Notes under the pieces: model-generated | The model's database searches: none | Told to the model about the DNA's origin: nothing | What the model saw: only the letters and a program-made list of their open reading frames with translations | Part shown: in pieces, positions 43,937 through 53,200 of the stretch | Layout: every line of letters starts with the position of its first letter | How positions within the stretch are numbered: the first letter of the stretch is position 1 | Assembly: GCF_039539965.1 (NCBI RefSeq) | Contig: NZ_BAABED010000001.1 | Location: forward strand, 1,674,001 to 1,738,000 | Direction: 5' to 3' | Length of the DNA stretch: 64,000 nucleotides | Source of the DNA: Arthrobacter methylotrophus | GTDB lineage: Bacteria > Actinomycetota > Actinomycetes > Actinomycetales > Micrococcaceae | Program-made: the position numbers and the translations under genes

Positions 43937-44824
43937 GTGAATACATTGACGATCCCGGCCCCGTCGGAGGCCCCGGCACAACAGCCTGCCGCAGGCGACG
44001 GAACCGACCCGTGGACCGAAATGGCCGCCTCGGTCGCCCTCTTCGTAGAGCGCACGGGCAACCTCCCCGTCCCCGGAGCGGAACCCGCCGAAGACGAGAT
44101 GGCCGGCTGGCTTGCCGTCCAGCGCCGCGCAGCCCAGCAGGGCCGCATGGCAGGCCCGCACCGGTCCTTCCTGGACACCCGCATCCCCGCCTGGAGGCAG
44201 TCCCGCCAGGAACGCTGGAATTCACAGCTGGCCCTCCTCGCTGAGACCCGTAGCGCCGGCGCACCAGTCCGGGGACAGTTGAAGGTCTGGCTCAAATCCC
44301 AGCGCCGTACCGCGGCAGCAGGCAACCTCACCGCCGACCGCAAAGCCGCACTGGACGCCGTAGCCCCCGGCTGGGACCAACCCGCACCGGGCGCGGAATA
44401 TCTGTGGCTGAGCCGGGCCGAAGACCTCGCCAACTACGTCGACTTCTCCGGCAGGCTCCCGGCCAGCGCAGGCGGCACCGCCGAAGCGACCGGACTGTAC
44501 CGCTGGATGAGCTACCAGCGCGTTCTGGCACGGTCCGACAGGCTCACCAAGGCCCGCCGCAAGTGGCTGGACAAGAACGTTCCGGGCTGGCTGCCCGAGC
44601 ACGACGCCAGGGAAGTCCACTGGTCCGCCCGGGCCAAGGCCCTGGAAGTTTTCAGGGAAGAGACCGGCAGGTGGCCGTCCGTGGCCGTAGCTGCGGAAAA
44701 GACACTGGCACGGTGGCTGGGGACCCAGCGCGCCGCGGCCAGGGCCGGCCAAATGGGCACTGAACGCCTGGAAGCGCTGGACGCCGCTGCCGTCGGCTGG
44801 CTCCAGGTCAGACAAGGTGCGTGA
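43937..44824 (+). CDS. Helicase-associated (HA) domain repeat protein
   Basis: A 295-residue protein made of about four copies of the helicase-associated domain pattern: a helix with 'G.LP' or 'GRWPS', then 'L..WL..QR.A...G.....R...LD...PGW'. HA domains bind DNA or RNA in plant and bacterial helicases, but no helicase motor is attached here. The GTG start is leaderless after a class B box. It is coupled to a second HA protein by a 4-nt overlap. Confidence 0.75.
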   Translation: MNTLTIPAPSEAPAQQPAAGDGTDPWTEMAASVALFVERTGNLPVPGAEPAEDEMAGWLAVQRRAAQQGRMAGPHRSFLDTRIPAWRQSRQERWNSQLALLAETRSAGAPVRGQLKVWLKSQRRTAAAGNLTADRKAALDAVAPGWDQPAPGAEYLWLSRAEDLANYVDFSGRLPASAGGTAEATGLYRWMSYQRVLARSDRLTKARRKWLDKNVPGWLPEHDAREVHWSARAKALEVFREETGRWPSVAVAAEKTLARWLGTQRAAARAGQMGTERLEALDAAAVGWLQVRQGA

Positions 44825-45303
44825 CCGGGATGCTGGATGAGAAGAAGACCATCGAACTCGTGGCCGCGTTTTTCGCCGAGCACGGCCGCTGGCCCTCGGC
44901 CGCTTCGTCGTCCAGCTATGAGCGCGGCGCCGGGATCTGGTTGAACGAGCAGCGCGTCGCCGATTCGAACGGCACCATGGATCCGTTCCGGAAGTCTTTT
45001 CTGGATCACCATCTACCCGGCTGGCAATCGTCGCCGGATGACATCTGGCAGGAACGGGCACGGGAGGCCTCCGACTTCGTGCTTTGCCACGGCAGGCTTC
45101 CCGACATGGGCGCCGACGCCAAAGGGGAGCGGCTCATCGCCATCTGGCTCTCCAACCAGCGGGCTCTGCAGCAGAGCGGAAACATGCCGTTTGCCCGTCT
45201 GGGCTGGCTGAATGCGCACTGTCCCGGGTGGCTTGGCCCGGCTCCGAAACGGCCAATCTCGTTCGCCAGGCCCTTGTTCGCACTTAAACGACACCCGTCG
45301 TAA
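44821..45303 (+). CDS. Second helicase-associated domain protein
   Basis: A 160-residue protein with two HA repeats (HGRWPSAAS ... WLNEQRVA ... HHLPGW and HGRLPDMG ... WLSNQRAL ... HCPGW). The GTG start overlaps the stop of the upstream HA gene. The two may work as one nucleic-acid-binding unit, with a motor provided by another protein. The adenine methyltransferase gene follows. Confidence 0.72.
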   Translation: MTGMLDEKKTIELVAAFFAEHGRWPSAASSSSYERGAGIWLNEQRVADSNGTMDPFRKSFLDHHLPGWQSSPDDIWQERAREASDFVLCHGRLPDMGADAKGERLIAIWLSNQRALQQSGNMPFARLGWLNAHCPGWLGPAPKRPISFARPLFALKRHPS

Positions 45304-45317
45304 AAGTCGGCGCATAG
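45290..45317 (+). promoter_or_regulatory. Class C promoter P22
   Basis: GACACCCGT, 12 nt, CGCATAG, then 8 nt to the ATG at 45326. Confidence 0.72.
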
Positions 45318-45325
45318 AGAAGGCC

Positions 45326-46450
45326 ATGAACCTACTTATCTGCGACACCGCCGACAACGCACTGGCCGACACCCAGCTCCACAACACCGTCAAAATGGCT
45401 TTTCTGGACCCCCCGTACAACACCGGCCGGAAGTTCACCCAGTACAGCGACTCCTCACCGCTGAAGGACTGGCTGGGCATGCTCGAGCGAACCCTCACCG
45501 CCGTCCGTGACACCCTCACCGAGGACGGCAGCATCTTCGTCCACCTCGACGACCAGTACATTCACCGGGTCCGCTGCATCATGGACGACGTCTTCGGGGA
45601 CCGGAACTACGTCGGCACGATTATTTGGGAGAAGAAGAACCGCGGGTCCTTCCTGCACGCCCACCTGGCAGACGTCACCGACCACATCCTGATCTACGCC
45701 AAGGACAAGTCGAAGATGGCACCCCTAGTGCACTCCTCTACCGAGGTCGGCAAGCGGATCCCCGTCCACAACAAGGGCAACAAGCCCTCCGTGCTCGAGT
45801 TCCCCGCCGGGTGCATGACCTTCAACTTCCCGGACCAGACCATCCCGGCCGGCCCGATGAACACCCCGACGATCACCTCGGACCTGCTCGATGACCTGGT
45901 CGTCGAAAACGGCACCAACAAGAACGCCTTCCGGATGACCGGGCCCTTCCGCTACGGCCAGGACGCCGTGAACAAGATGGCCGAGACCCCCGGCGCCTTC
46001 ATCTGCCCGCGGCAGATGCTGCGCCCGTCCTTCGTCTCCCAGGAATCCAAGGGCAAAGTGCTCACCAACCTGCAGTCGTTCCGGATCAACGGCTCGCCCA
46101 CCAACGAGGACGCCCGCGCCGAGTCCGAGGCCATCTTCGGCACCGAGATGGGTGCCGCGTTCGACACCCCCAAGCCTGAGGCCCTGCTGGAAAGGCTCAT
46201 CGCCGCGGCCACCGAACCCGGGGACACCGTCCTGGACTGTTTCGCCGGCTCCGGCACCACCCTGGCCGTCGCCCAGAAGTTGGGCCGGAACTGGATCGGC
46301 GTCGAGCTGAGCCCGGAAACGATTGAAAACTACATCGCCCCGCGCATCGACGGCATCCTCGCCGGCACCGACCCGCTGCCGATAGCCGGCTACAGCCCGT
46401 CGCAAGCCAGCTACAGCGTCCGCGCCTCTACGGCAGCGGCTGCCGCCTGA
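45326..46450 (+). CDS. Orphan DNA adenine methyltransferase (beta class)
   Basis: A 374-residue methyltransferase. DPPYNTG (motif IV, adenine-N6 type) lies near residue 29, and FAGSGTT (motif I) near 310, the order of beta-class enzymes such as type III Mod proteins. No restriction gene is next to it, so it is an orphan or an anti-restriction methylase. It could protect the element on entry or mark its origin. The class C promoter groups it with the replication genes. Confidence 0.85.
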   Translation: MNLLICDTADNALADTQLHNTVKMAFLDPPYNTGRKFTQYSDSSPLKDWLGMLERTLTAVRDTLTEDGSIFVHLDDQYIHRVRCIMDDVFGDRNYVGTIIWEKKNRGSFLHAHLADVTDHILIYAKDKSKMAPLVHSSTEVGKRIPVHNKGNKPSVLEFPAGCMTFNFPDQTIPAGPMNTPTITSDLLDDLVVENGTNKNAFRMTGPFRYGQDAVNKMAETPGAFICPRQMLRPSFVSQESKGKVLTNLQSFRINGSPTNEDARAESEAIFGTEMGAAFDTPKPEALLERLIAAATEPGDTVLDCFAGSGTTLAVAQKLGRNWIGVELSPETIENYIAPRIDGILAGTDPLPIAGYSPSQASYSVRASTAAAAA

Positions 46451-46474
46451 CGCTCTGCGGGAGCACGGGCGTTG

Positions 46475-46484
46475 CCGCACACAT
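46475..46484 (+). promoter_or_regulatory. Orphan class A -10 box P23
   Basis: CCGCACACAT facing right with no rightward gene in the next 1 kb. It points into the 3' end of the broken leftward gene at 46569. The -35 position is poor. Confidence 0.4.
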
Positions 46485-46568
46485 AAGATCCGGCTCCTGC
46501 CAGGGCCAGCAATCCGACACCCCACATAGAGATCATCGGAGTTGCCCCGGAGAGCTGAGCACTACGGC

Positions 46569-47026
46569 CTAAAGCCGGACGTCAGGCTCCCCGTGCACGG
46601 TGGAGGTGAATTGGCCGGTCCCGTGCACCCCTTTGGGCAGCCGGCCCTGGCCGCCAGCCTTCGGCTGCGTGCTCTTGCCCGCTCGGGTTTCGGCTGCCTT
46701 GAGCGTCCAGGAGATTGATTCCCGTTGTCGGTAGTCCAGGATCTCCCGACTCTGGTCACTCTCGACGCTGTCGAGGTCAATGGAGGCTACGCGTTCCCCG
46801 AGGAGTGCAGGATCTATGAGTCTGGCGTCGATCAGGGCATGGACGAATTGAAAGTCTTTCTGCCGATGAGCCATGAGCTTCGCTCGGGTGACATCGTCGC
46901 CGCACGCGGTAGCTGGTCCTCGGTGTAAGACCCCAAAATCGCCTGGCTGCCAATGATGATGACCTGGTCCTGGCGGATAACGCTTGTCGCTGCACGGATT
47001 GCGTGCTCCAGTTCATCCCTTCGCAA
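46569..47026 (-). pseudogene. Broken nucleotidyltransferase-like gene with C-terminal GGQF-type tag
   Basis: Two overlapping frames carry the two ends of one family (DUF6036-like nucleotidyltransferase). The N-terminal frame (46832-47026, TTG start) has ELEHAIRAATSVIRQDQ and IIIGSQAILGSY. The C-terminal frame (46569-46874) has LMAHRQKDFQFVHALIDARL. The middle, with catalytic Asp residues, is missing and the frame changes, so an internal deletion with frameshift is likely. The C-terminus ends in RLPKGVHGTGQFTSTVHGEP, the tag found at the N-terminus of other proteins here. The 101-residue C-terminal part might still be made. Confidence 0.6.
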
Positions 47027-47561
47027 GGAGCTGCGCCTTCTTCATGGCGATCAACCGTTCATCCCGGTCAAGGGCGCCGGCGAACGGGCTGATTTGTCGC
47101 ATGTCCCTGCCCTGATCGTCGTCTTTGAGCATCTCCCGCTCCATCTCGTCCACCGGCAGTTTGAGGATCTCCTCCCACCGGTCCAGCCAGCCTTCGGCAA
47201 TCGGCGCCCGGGGCGTCTCCCGCATGCGTCTGATGTTGGTCATGGCGAGATCGCGCAGCTGTTCGGGTTGCTCGTGCATCTTGGCTCCGAGGATGACGTG
47301 CAGCTCGTAAGGGAAGCGCTCCTCGCGCCGGGACTGCTGCGGGTGCCTGGAGATGGCCGTACGAAGCGCGTCCTGGATGACAGACGGGCTGCTCCCGAGC
47401 CGCGCCGCGATAGCCCTGACCGTGAGACCCGCGGCTTTCAGAGCCAGGATCGTCTCCTGCCGCCGGCGTGCGGCAGCCATCATTGCCTCCCGGGCGGCCT
47501 CCGTTTCCGCGGAGAGCTCCTTGGCTTCGTGAACCAGGCGGTCGACAAGCTCTTCATCCAT
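47013..47561 (-). CDS. HTH protein paired with the nucleotidyltransferase remnant
   Basis: A 182-residue protein. A coiled N-terminus is followed by a helix-turn-helix of the Hin/sigma type (KAAGLTVRAIAARLGSSPSV) at about residues 40-60, then a helical region. It overlaps the remnant downstream. In other genomes such a pair is likely a toxin-antitoxin-like or regulatory unit; that is inference. TACCAT stands 6 nt before the ATG, so a leaderless host-type promoter is plausible. Confidence 0.65.
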   Translation of the reverse strand: MDEELVDRLVHEAKELSAETEAAREAMMAAARRRQETILALKAAGLTVRAIAARLGSSPSVIQDALRTAISRHPQQSRREERFPYELHVILGAKMHEQPEQLRDLAMTNIRRMRETPRAPIAEGWLDRWEEILKLPVDEMEREMLKDDDQGRDMRQISPFAGALDRDERLIAMKKAQLLAKG

Positions 47562-47638
47562 ATCTGTATGGTACCCCCACACACAGATGGGCGGTGGAGA
47601 GAGCACTGCAAGGAAGTGCTGCGAGGAGATGTTTGGCT

Positions 47639-47668
47639 GGTGACAGCGTCGGGGTGTTCCGCACACAT
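47639..47668 (+). promoter_or_regulatory. Class A promoter P24
   Basis: GGTGAC, 14 nt, CCGCACACAT, then 7 nt to the GTG at 47676. A near-consensus site. Confidence 0.75.
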
Positions 47669-47675
47669 AGGCAGG

Positions 47676-48650
47676 GTGAACACCACAGCGAAGCGTCAGC
47701 GTCCCGGCACCGCCCGTCCCATGACCCCCGCACCCGGCCGATCCCTGGCCGAGAAGTTCCCGGCGTTCGCTGTTGAATGGGACATCGACGGGAACGGCAG
47801 CCTCCGCCCTGAAGATGTCTCCTACGGCTCAGACCACCTGGTGTCCTGGCTGTGCCCCAACGGCCACGGCGCCTACAAGACCAAAATCTCCTACCGCACG
47901 ACCCGCAACCGCGGGTGCCCGGAGTGCGGCAAGGCAAAGCTGTCCGCGCCCAAGAAGGGCAAGACCCTTGCCGAAGCTTTCCCGGAGATCGCTGCCGAGT
48001 GGGACTACGAGAAAAACCACCCGCTGACGCCGTCCGATGTTGCCCCGCGCTCAAACAAGAAGGCCTGGTTCATCTGCCCCAACGGACACGGAGCCACCGA
48101 GTCCTACATCAGCAACCGCACCGCCGGCAACGGCTGCCTCGACTGCGGCCGCCAGCGCGGAGGCCAGGCCAACTCCGCGCGCGCCAAGGCCCGCGGCACG
48201 TTCGCAGAACGACACCCCGAGCTCGTCCCCGAATGGAACACCGAGCTGAACGACTTCGGCCCCGGAGATGTCAGCCCCGGCAGTCCCAAGAGCGCTTGGT
48301 GGAACTGCCCCGAAGGTCACGAGCCGTACAACTCACAGGTGGCACGACGCCACCAGGGACAAGGCTGTCCGGTGTGCGCTAACGTGCGCCGCGCCGCGGC
48401 AATCAGCTACAAGGGTCCGAAGCCGGGAACATCCCTGGCTGACAAGCGGCCCGACCTGGTTCCGTTCTGGGACACGGAGCGGAACACTATGAATCCTGCT
48501 GACGTCACGGTCAACAGTCACCAGGTGGTGCACTGGATTTGTCCTGACGGCCACCGCTTCGAACGCAAGGTCATCCGGCGGGCGGCCAGCAACGTCTGCC
48601 CGGTCGGACGCGACGAACGCAGGACGGCGCGGGGCGCCATCGCTTCCTGA
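47676..48650 (+). CDS. Protein of four zinc-ribbon repeats
   Basis: A 324-residue protein with four tandem repeats of about 70 residues. Each reads 'SLAEKFP..A.EWD...N....P.DV..GS...V.W.CP.GH......I..R....GCP.CG' and has two Cys pairs or a CP-GH/CxxC set for zinc. These treble-clef or ribbon domains are often fused to very short patch or homing-type nucleases. No nuclease is attached here. The last repeat has lost one Cys (NVCPVGRD). The leaderless GTG start is fixed by P24; upstream frame is non-coding. A DNA-binding role is likely. Confidence 0.75.
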   Translation: MNTTAKRQRPGTARPMTPAPGRSLAEKFPAFAVEWDIDGNGSLRPEDVSYGSDHLVSWLCPNGHGAYKTKISYRTTRNRGCPECGKAKLSAPKKGKTLAEAFPEIAAEWDYEKNHPLTPSDVAPRSNKKAWFICPNGHGATESYISNRTAGNGCLDCGRQRGGQANSARAKARGTFAERHPELVPEWNTELNDFGPGDVSPGSPKSAWWNCPEGHEPYNSQVARRHQGQGCPVCANVRRAAAISYKGPKPGTSLADKRPDLVPFWDTERNTMNPADVTVNSHQVVHWICPDGHRFERKVIRRAASNVCPVGRDERRTARGAIAS

Positions 48651-48671
48651 TCATCTAGGAGCAAAGCCCAG

Positions 48672-48704
48672 AAAACCCCGGATGCTCTTGCAGCCGGGGT
48701 TTTC
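48672..48704. terminator. Bidirectional terminator
   Basis: 10-bp stem AAAACCCCGG/CCGGGGTTTT between convergent genes. Confidence 0.8.
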
Positions 48705-48728
48705 TACTGTCGGAACCTTGTGCGCTGC

Positions 48729-49463
48729 TTAGTGGCCCATGCTGGCGCCGCCGTCGACCGGAATGACCGCGCCCGAAATGTAGGACGCTTCATCACTGGC
48801 CAGCCAGCGGACAACGTTTGCGATCTCGGACGGCTCGGCGAACCGGGCTGCCGGGATGTCTTCCATGTACTTCTTTTTCACGTCGTCCGAAACTTCGTTG
48901 AACATGTCTGTGAGCACTACGCCGGGCATGATGACGTTCGCGGTGATCCCGCGGGCACCCAGCTCACGGGTGATGGAACGGGCGATGCCGATCATGCCGG
49001 CCTTGGATGCTGAGTAGTTCACCTGGCCCGGGGCACCGTAAATCCCGGACACCGAGGAGATCATCACAATCCTGCCCTTGCGCAGCTTCATCATGCCCTT
49101 GGTGGCGCGCTGAATGACGCGGAAGGCCCCTGTCAGGTTGGCGTCCAGAACCGAGGTAAAGTCGTCCTCGGTCATTCGCATCAAGAGGGTGTCCTTGGTG
49201 ATGCCGGCATTCGGTACGAGGACCTCGACGGGGCCATGGGCAGCCTCAACCTCTTTGAACGCCGCGTCGATCGAGGCAGCGTCGGTGACATCGGCCTGCA
49301 CACCCAGGATGCCTTCGGGCAGTTCTGTTTCGCTGCGGTAGGTGACCGCAACCTTGTCTCCGTTAGCCAGAAACGACTTGGCGATGGCGAGGCCGATGCC
49401 CCTGTTGCCGCCGGTGATGAGCACGCTGCGGGCTCCGGGCTGATCTGTCACTACGTTCGTCAT
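48729..49463 (-). CDS. fabG: FabG-type 3-oxoacyl-ACP reductase (short-chain dehydrogenase)
   Basis: A 244-residue SDR enzyme. The NADPH-binding motif TGGNRGIG is near the N-terminus, then NAGI, the catalytic Ser (SSVSG), YxxxK (YSASK) and the C-terminal GGASMGH typical of actinobacterial FabG1/MabA. It would reduce 3-oxoacyl-ACP in fatty acid elongation. A GAGAGAAAGAG leader precedes the ATG and no class A-C box faces it. This looks like a chromosomal housekeeping gene carried as cargo. Confidence 0.85.
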   Translation of the reverse strand: MTNVVTDQPGARSVLITGGNRGIGLAIAKSFLANGDKVAVTYRSETELPEGILGVQADVTDAASIDAAFKEVEAAHGPVEVLVPNAGITKDTLLMRMTEDDFTSVLDANLTGAFRVIQRATKGMMKLRKGRIVMISSVSGIYGAPGQVNYSASKAGMIGIARSITRELGARGITANVIMPGVVLTDMFNEVSDDVKKKYMEDIPAARFAEPSEIANVVRWLASDEASYISGAVIPVDGGASMGH

Positions 49464-49511
49464 GTTCTCTTTCTCTCCGTTCAGGACCGTGACATCGTAT
49501 CGGCTGGATCT

Positions 49512-49542
49512 GAACGGGCCGTTACCGGCAGGTCTACGCATG
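49512..49542 (+). promoter_or_regulatory. Class B promoter P25
   Basis: GAACGGGCCGT, 10 nt, TCTACGCATG. It drives the small gene at 49582 with a leader of about 30 nt. Confidence 0.62.
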
Positions 49543-49581
49543 TTTGTGAGTAGAAACGTCCACACCACCAGGAGACCCGCC

Positions 49582-49758
49582 ATGAGCCAGAACCCCTCCC
49601 AGCAAATCACCGTCGACCAGCTCCGCAGCCGGGAAATCGTCGTCTCCGATCTGGTTGGCGCCGTCGCCGCCAAGACCGGCGCACGCAGGACTGCCATCAC
49701 CGCGCCGAGTGAGCCGCTGTCGGTGTTTGGCCGGAAAATGACAGGGCACGACAACTAA
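49582..49758 (+). CDS. Small hypothetical protein
   Basis: A 58-residue protein with a strong ribosome site (AGGAG, 7 nt before the ATG), its own class B promoter and its own terminator, so it is a true monocistronic gene. It may be helical with a basic C-terminus (ARRTAI...FGRKMTG). Function unknown. Confidence 0.6.
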   Translation: MSQNPSQQITVDQLRSREIVVSDLVGAVAAKTGARRTAITAPSEPLSVFGRKMTGHDN

Positions 49759-49774
49759 CTCCCGACGTTGATGT

Positions 49775-49807
49775 AGCCGCCGTTCCGTTGTGGACGGCGG
49801 CTTTTCT
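49775..49807 (+). terminator. Terminator
   Basis: 9-bp stem AGCCGCCGT/ACGGCGGCT followed by TTTCTTTA. Confidence 0.8.
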
Positions 49808-49841
49808 TTACCCGGAATTGTGCTGTAAACAGCGGTAAAAC

Positions 49842-49871
49842 GGGGACAGGAAATACGAATTCCGCACACAT
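49842..49871 (+). promoter_or_regulatory. Class A promoter P26
   Basis: GGGGAC, 14 nt, CCGCACACAT. Leader of about 37 nt to the ATG at 49915. Confidence 0.68.
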
Positions 49872-49914
49872 AAAAGTCAAGGAAACCAACCGCAAAACCA
49901 CCCAGGAGAATGTC

Positions 49915-50193
49915 ATGGACGTTTGGATCGAAACCACGAACGGAACCCTCGTGAAGGCGTCCGCCACGACCCACATTTCGATGCGCCAGACCGACTCGGG
50001 CTGGGATGTCAGCGTTTCTGCCTCGGCAGCCCCCGCCCCGTTCGCGGCCGGACTGGCTGACAAAAATGCCGCCCGGACCGTGCGCAACACACTGGCCCTG
50101 AGCATGTCTACTGCATCCAGCGCTGAGACGCCCCAGGTCGTCGTCTACGAGGCCGAAGACCTGGCTGTCTCCTGCTACACGCTCGCCGCCTAG
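49915..50193 (+). CDS. Small hypothetical protein
   Basis: A 92-residue soluble protein, strand-rich (MDVWIETTNGTLVKAS ... VVVYEAEDLAVSCY), without a known domain. A CAGGAGAA ribosome site precedes the ATG. It is a single gene with its own class A promoter, upstream of the SNF2 gene. Confidence 0.6.
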   Translation: MDVWIETTNGTLVKASATTHISMRQTDSGWDVSVSASAAPAPFAAGLADKNAARTVRNTLALSMSTASSAETPQVVVYEAEDLAVSCYTLAA

Positions 50194-50218
50194 AACGGCA
50201 GAGGTCCCGGGACGGTGC

Positions 50219-50250
50219 GTGATACCCCCGTCGGCCGGGTTCCCGCATAG
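50219..50250 (+). promoter_or_regulatory. Class C promoter P27
   Basis: GTGATACCCCCGT, 12 nt, CGCATAG, then 8 nt to the ATG at 50259. The upstream box has two extra bases. Confidence 0.68.
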
Positions 50251-50258
50251 GGGAAGCC

Positions 50259-53200
50259 ATGGCCCTCACTGCTGTCCTCACCGGGACGTATCGCAACCCC
50301 GAACTCCGCTTCAAATTCGGATGGGGAGCAGTCCTGCCCAACGGCAAGTCCGCGCAGGACTGGATGAAGAAGCTCCCCGGCCGGCGCTGGGACAACTCCG
50401 AGAAGACCTGGTACATCACCGGTACCGGCACCAACCCGGACCGCTTCTTTGCCGACAACCGGATCGAAGTGGACTTCTCTGAAGCCACCGGCGACCTGGC
50501 CGGCCTGACCTCCCTGGAACCCTTGTGGCGACCGATCATCCAGCGATCCATGAGGTTCCCGCACATGGCCTTCGTTCGGCCCCGGATGGCCGGCTTCGAA
50601 CGCGTCAGCATGATCCTCGGTCCAGGAGCCGTCTGGGACAAGACACGGCAGCGTTTTGAGGTCATGCTCTCGGACCTTGTCACCGATGAGGGCGAACCCA
50701 AAAAGGGCATGCGGTTGGACCCGGACACCTGGGCCGCCGCGGTCGCAGCCCGTCAGTTGGAAGCCATCCCGGACAACGTCCGCGCCGCCGCGCGCGAGCT
50801 CGCCGCCTCCACCGGCGTCGAAGGGGACTTCCAGAAGGAAGTCTCCCCGCGGACCCAGGAACTCATCGACATTGTCGCCACCCACTCCGGCTACCTGCCC
50901 AAATGGTTCGGTCTGGCCCTCTACCCGTTCCAGCTCGCCGGCGCGTACGCGATCGCCGGCGGACACCGCGCCCTGGCAGATGCCCCTGGCCTGGGAAAAA
51001 CGAGACAGGCCCTCGCCGCGGCCGCGATCAAGCGGTCCCGGCGCACTGTGATCATCGTCCCTCCTCTTGTGGTGGAGAACTGGTGCCGCGAAGCCTACGC
51101 CGCCCTGGGGCCCGGGCTGAAGAAGATCCAGCCACCTGAAGAGCCTTGCGTCGAGCCTGCGCCCTCGAAGCGGAAATCCAAAGCCAAGCCCAAGGCGCCC
51201 CCGAAGAAACCCGACTTCCCGGCCTACATCGTCCCCATCCGGGCCGGCAAGAAAGTCCCTCCATTCCCCGAGGCGGGCGTTGTGGTCGTTGCCGACTCCC
51301 TCCTCGGGTCCAGACCCGAGCTTCTGGATGACCTGGTTGCCTGGGCTCCGCAGGCTGCGCTGTTCGATGAAGTGCACCGCTCCCGCACCTGGGCCGGCAA
51401 ACGCGCCACCGCGAACCGCAACCTGGCGTGCTCCATCGACGCGCTGCGACTCCCGATGACCGGCACCCCGTTCCTGCAGAACCCGGCCGAAGGTGTCAAC
51501 ATGCTCGCCATCGCCGGCCTCCTGGATCCGGTATTCGGCGGCGCCTCCAAGTTCATGGAGACCTATACGACGCAGAACCACTTCGGCGCGTTCCTGCCCA
51601 ACCGCAAGATGCTGCCCCAGCTCGAAGAAATGCTCTCCCACAGCTGCTGGGTCCGGCGGAACAAGAGCGCCGTCCTCAAACAGCTCCCGCCCAAGCTGCG
51701 CACCACCCGCTACGTCGAAATCGATCCGAAGGGCTTCAAAGCCGCGCATGACACTCTGTACGAGAAAGTCACCGAGTGGATCGACGAGCAGCGCGCGGCC
51801 GGCGAAATCATCTCCAAGGAGACCATCAAGGACTTCGCCCGGTCCCGTGTTGACCTGATCACCCCGCTGCGCGCCGCGGCCGGCAACGCCAAGATCCCGG
51901 CTGCCATCGAGATCATCACCGACTGGATGGAAGCCACCACCGAGGTCCGCAACGGCAAAAAGATCTACACCCGGCCGCTGACCGTCTGGGTTCACCACCA
52001 GCCGGTCATGCAGGCCCTCATCGAAGCTGTTGAAAAGGCAGGCATCGCTGATGCCGGCTTCATCGACGGGGGAGTGGCCCAGCATAAACGCCAGCTCGTC
52101 GCTGACAAACTCCAGAACGGCGAGATCGGGGTTATCTTCTGCTCGATCGGAGCCGCGGGCTTCGGTATCACCCTGACCGCCAGCTCCGACACCATCTTCA
52201 TCGAGACGGACTGGACACCGGCGAACATATCTCAAGCCGAAGATCGCTGCGTCGTCGAAGGTCAGCGGGTCCAGACCGATCGTGGGCCGGTCCCGATCGA
52301 GGAAATCTCCGTCGGAGACATCGTGCTGACTCACGAAGGAAACTGGCGGCCGGTCACTGACGTTTGGTCCCGAGGCTCCCGGGACAGCATGGGAACTCGG
52401 AAAGTCATCACGGAGATTGACTTCATGGGCCAGCAGGAGCCTCTCTCAGTAACTCACGACCACGAGGTCTGGGTTCGCCGAGCGAATGGCTCTGAAGAGT
52501 GGGCCTTCGCATCGACGATCCTTCCTGGAGACAACTTGGCAACTCCGAAGATGAAGACCAGCGACTTCGACATTGCGCGTATTGCCTTCCCTGATTCATG
52601 TCGGCGTTGGTCGGATGCTGATCTCAAGGCGTGGTCAGTTTGCAAGGTCTGCGGATCCGCCGATGTCCTTGCTCGCGGGCTGTGCCAAAAGCACTACACG
52701 GACATGAAACGCGAACATCGACGACAGTTCGGAGCTAAGACTCCGCTGCCGAAGCTGACCGAGCGCCGGCCCAACGGGCGCTACGTTCCGATGCCTCCAT
52801 CGGTCGAGTTGACCCCGGAGTTTCTGTCGTTCTGTGGTCTCTACGTTGCGGAGGGATTCTCGACGGTCGACGAAGCTAAGGGTGCGTTCGTTTCGATCTC
52901 CGGACACCGCAATGAAGAACACATTCTTCGAGCTCACGGCGACTACATTCAGCGGACTTTCGGCTTTAAGTACACGATCCGTACAGCAACAGGCCTTGGG
53001 ATAGAAATGCGGATCTACTCACAGGATCTCGCCTCCTGGTTCCAGCGCATGTTCGGCCACCGGGCACAGAACAAGCGATTCCCCTCCTGGGTATTCGACC
53101 TGTCGCATCATCAGCTTGAGCAGGTCTTCCTCGGCTATCTCGCAGGCGATGGTCACGCAAAGCTGTCTGGCAACGGAGAGAAAGTCGTCCTGGCATGGCG

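Noticed and set aside
47577..47592. CCCCACACACAGATG as a further class A box
   Set aside because: It lacks the CCGCACACA core and -35 box, and no rightward gene starts after it.
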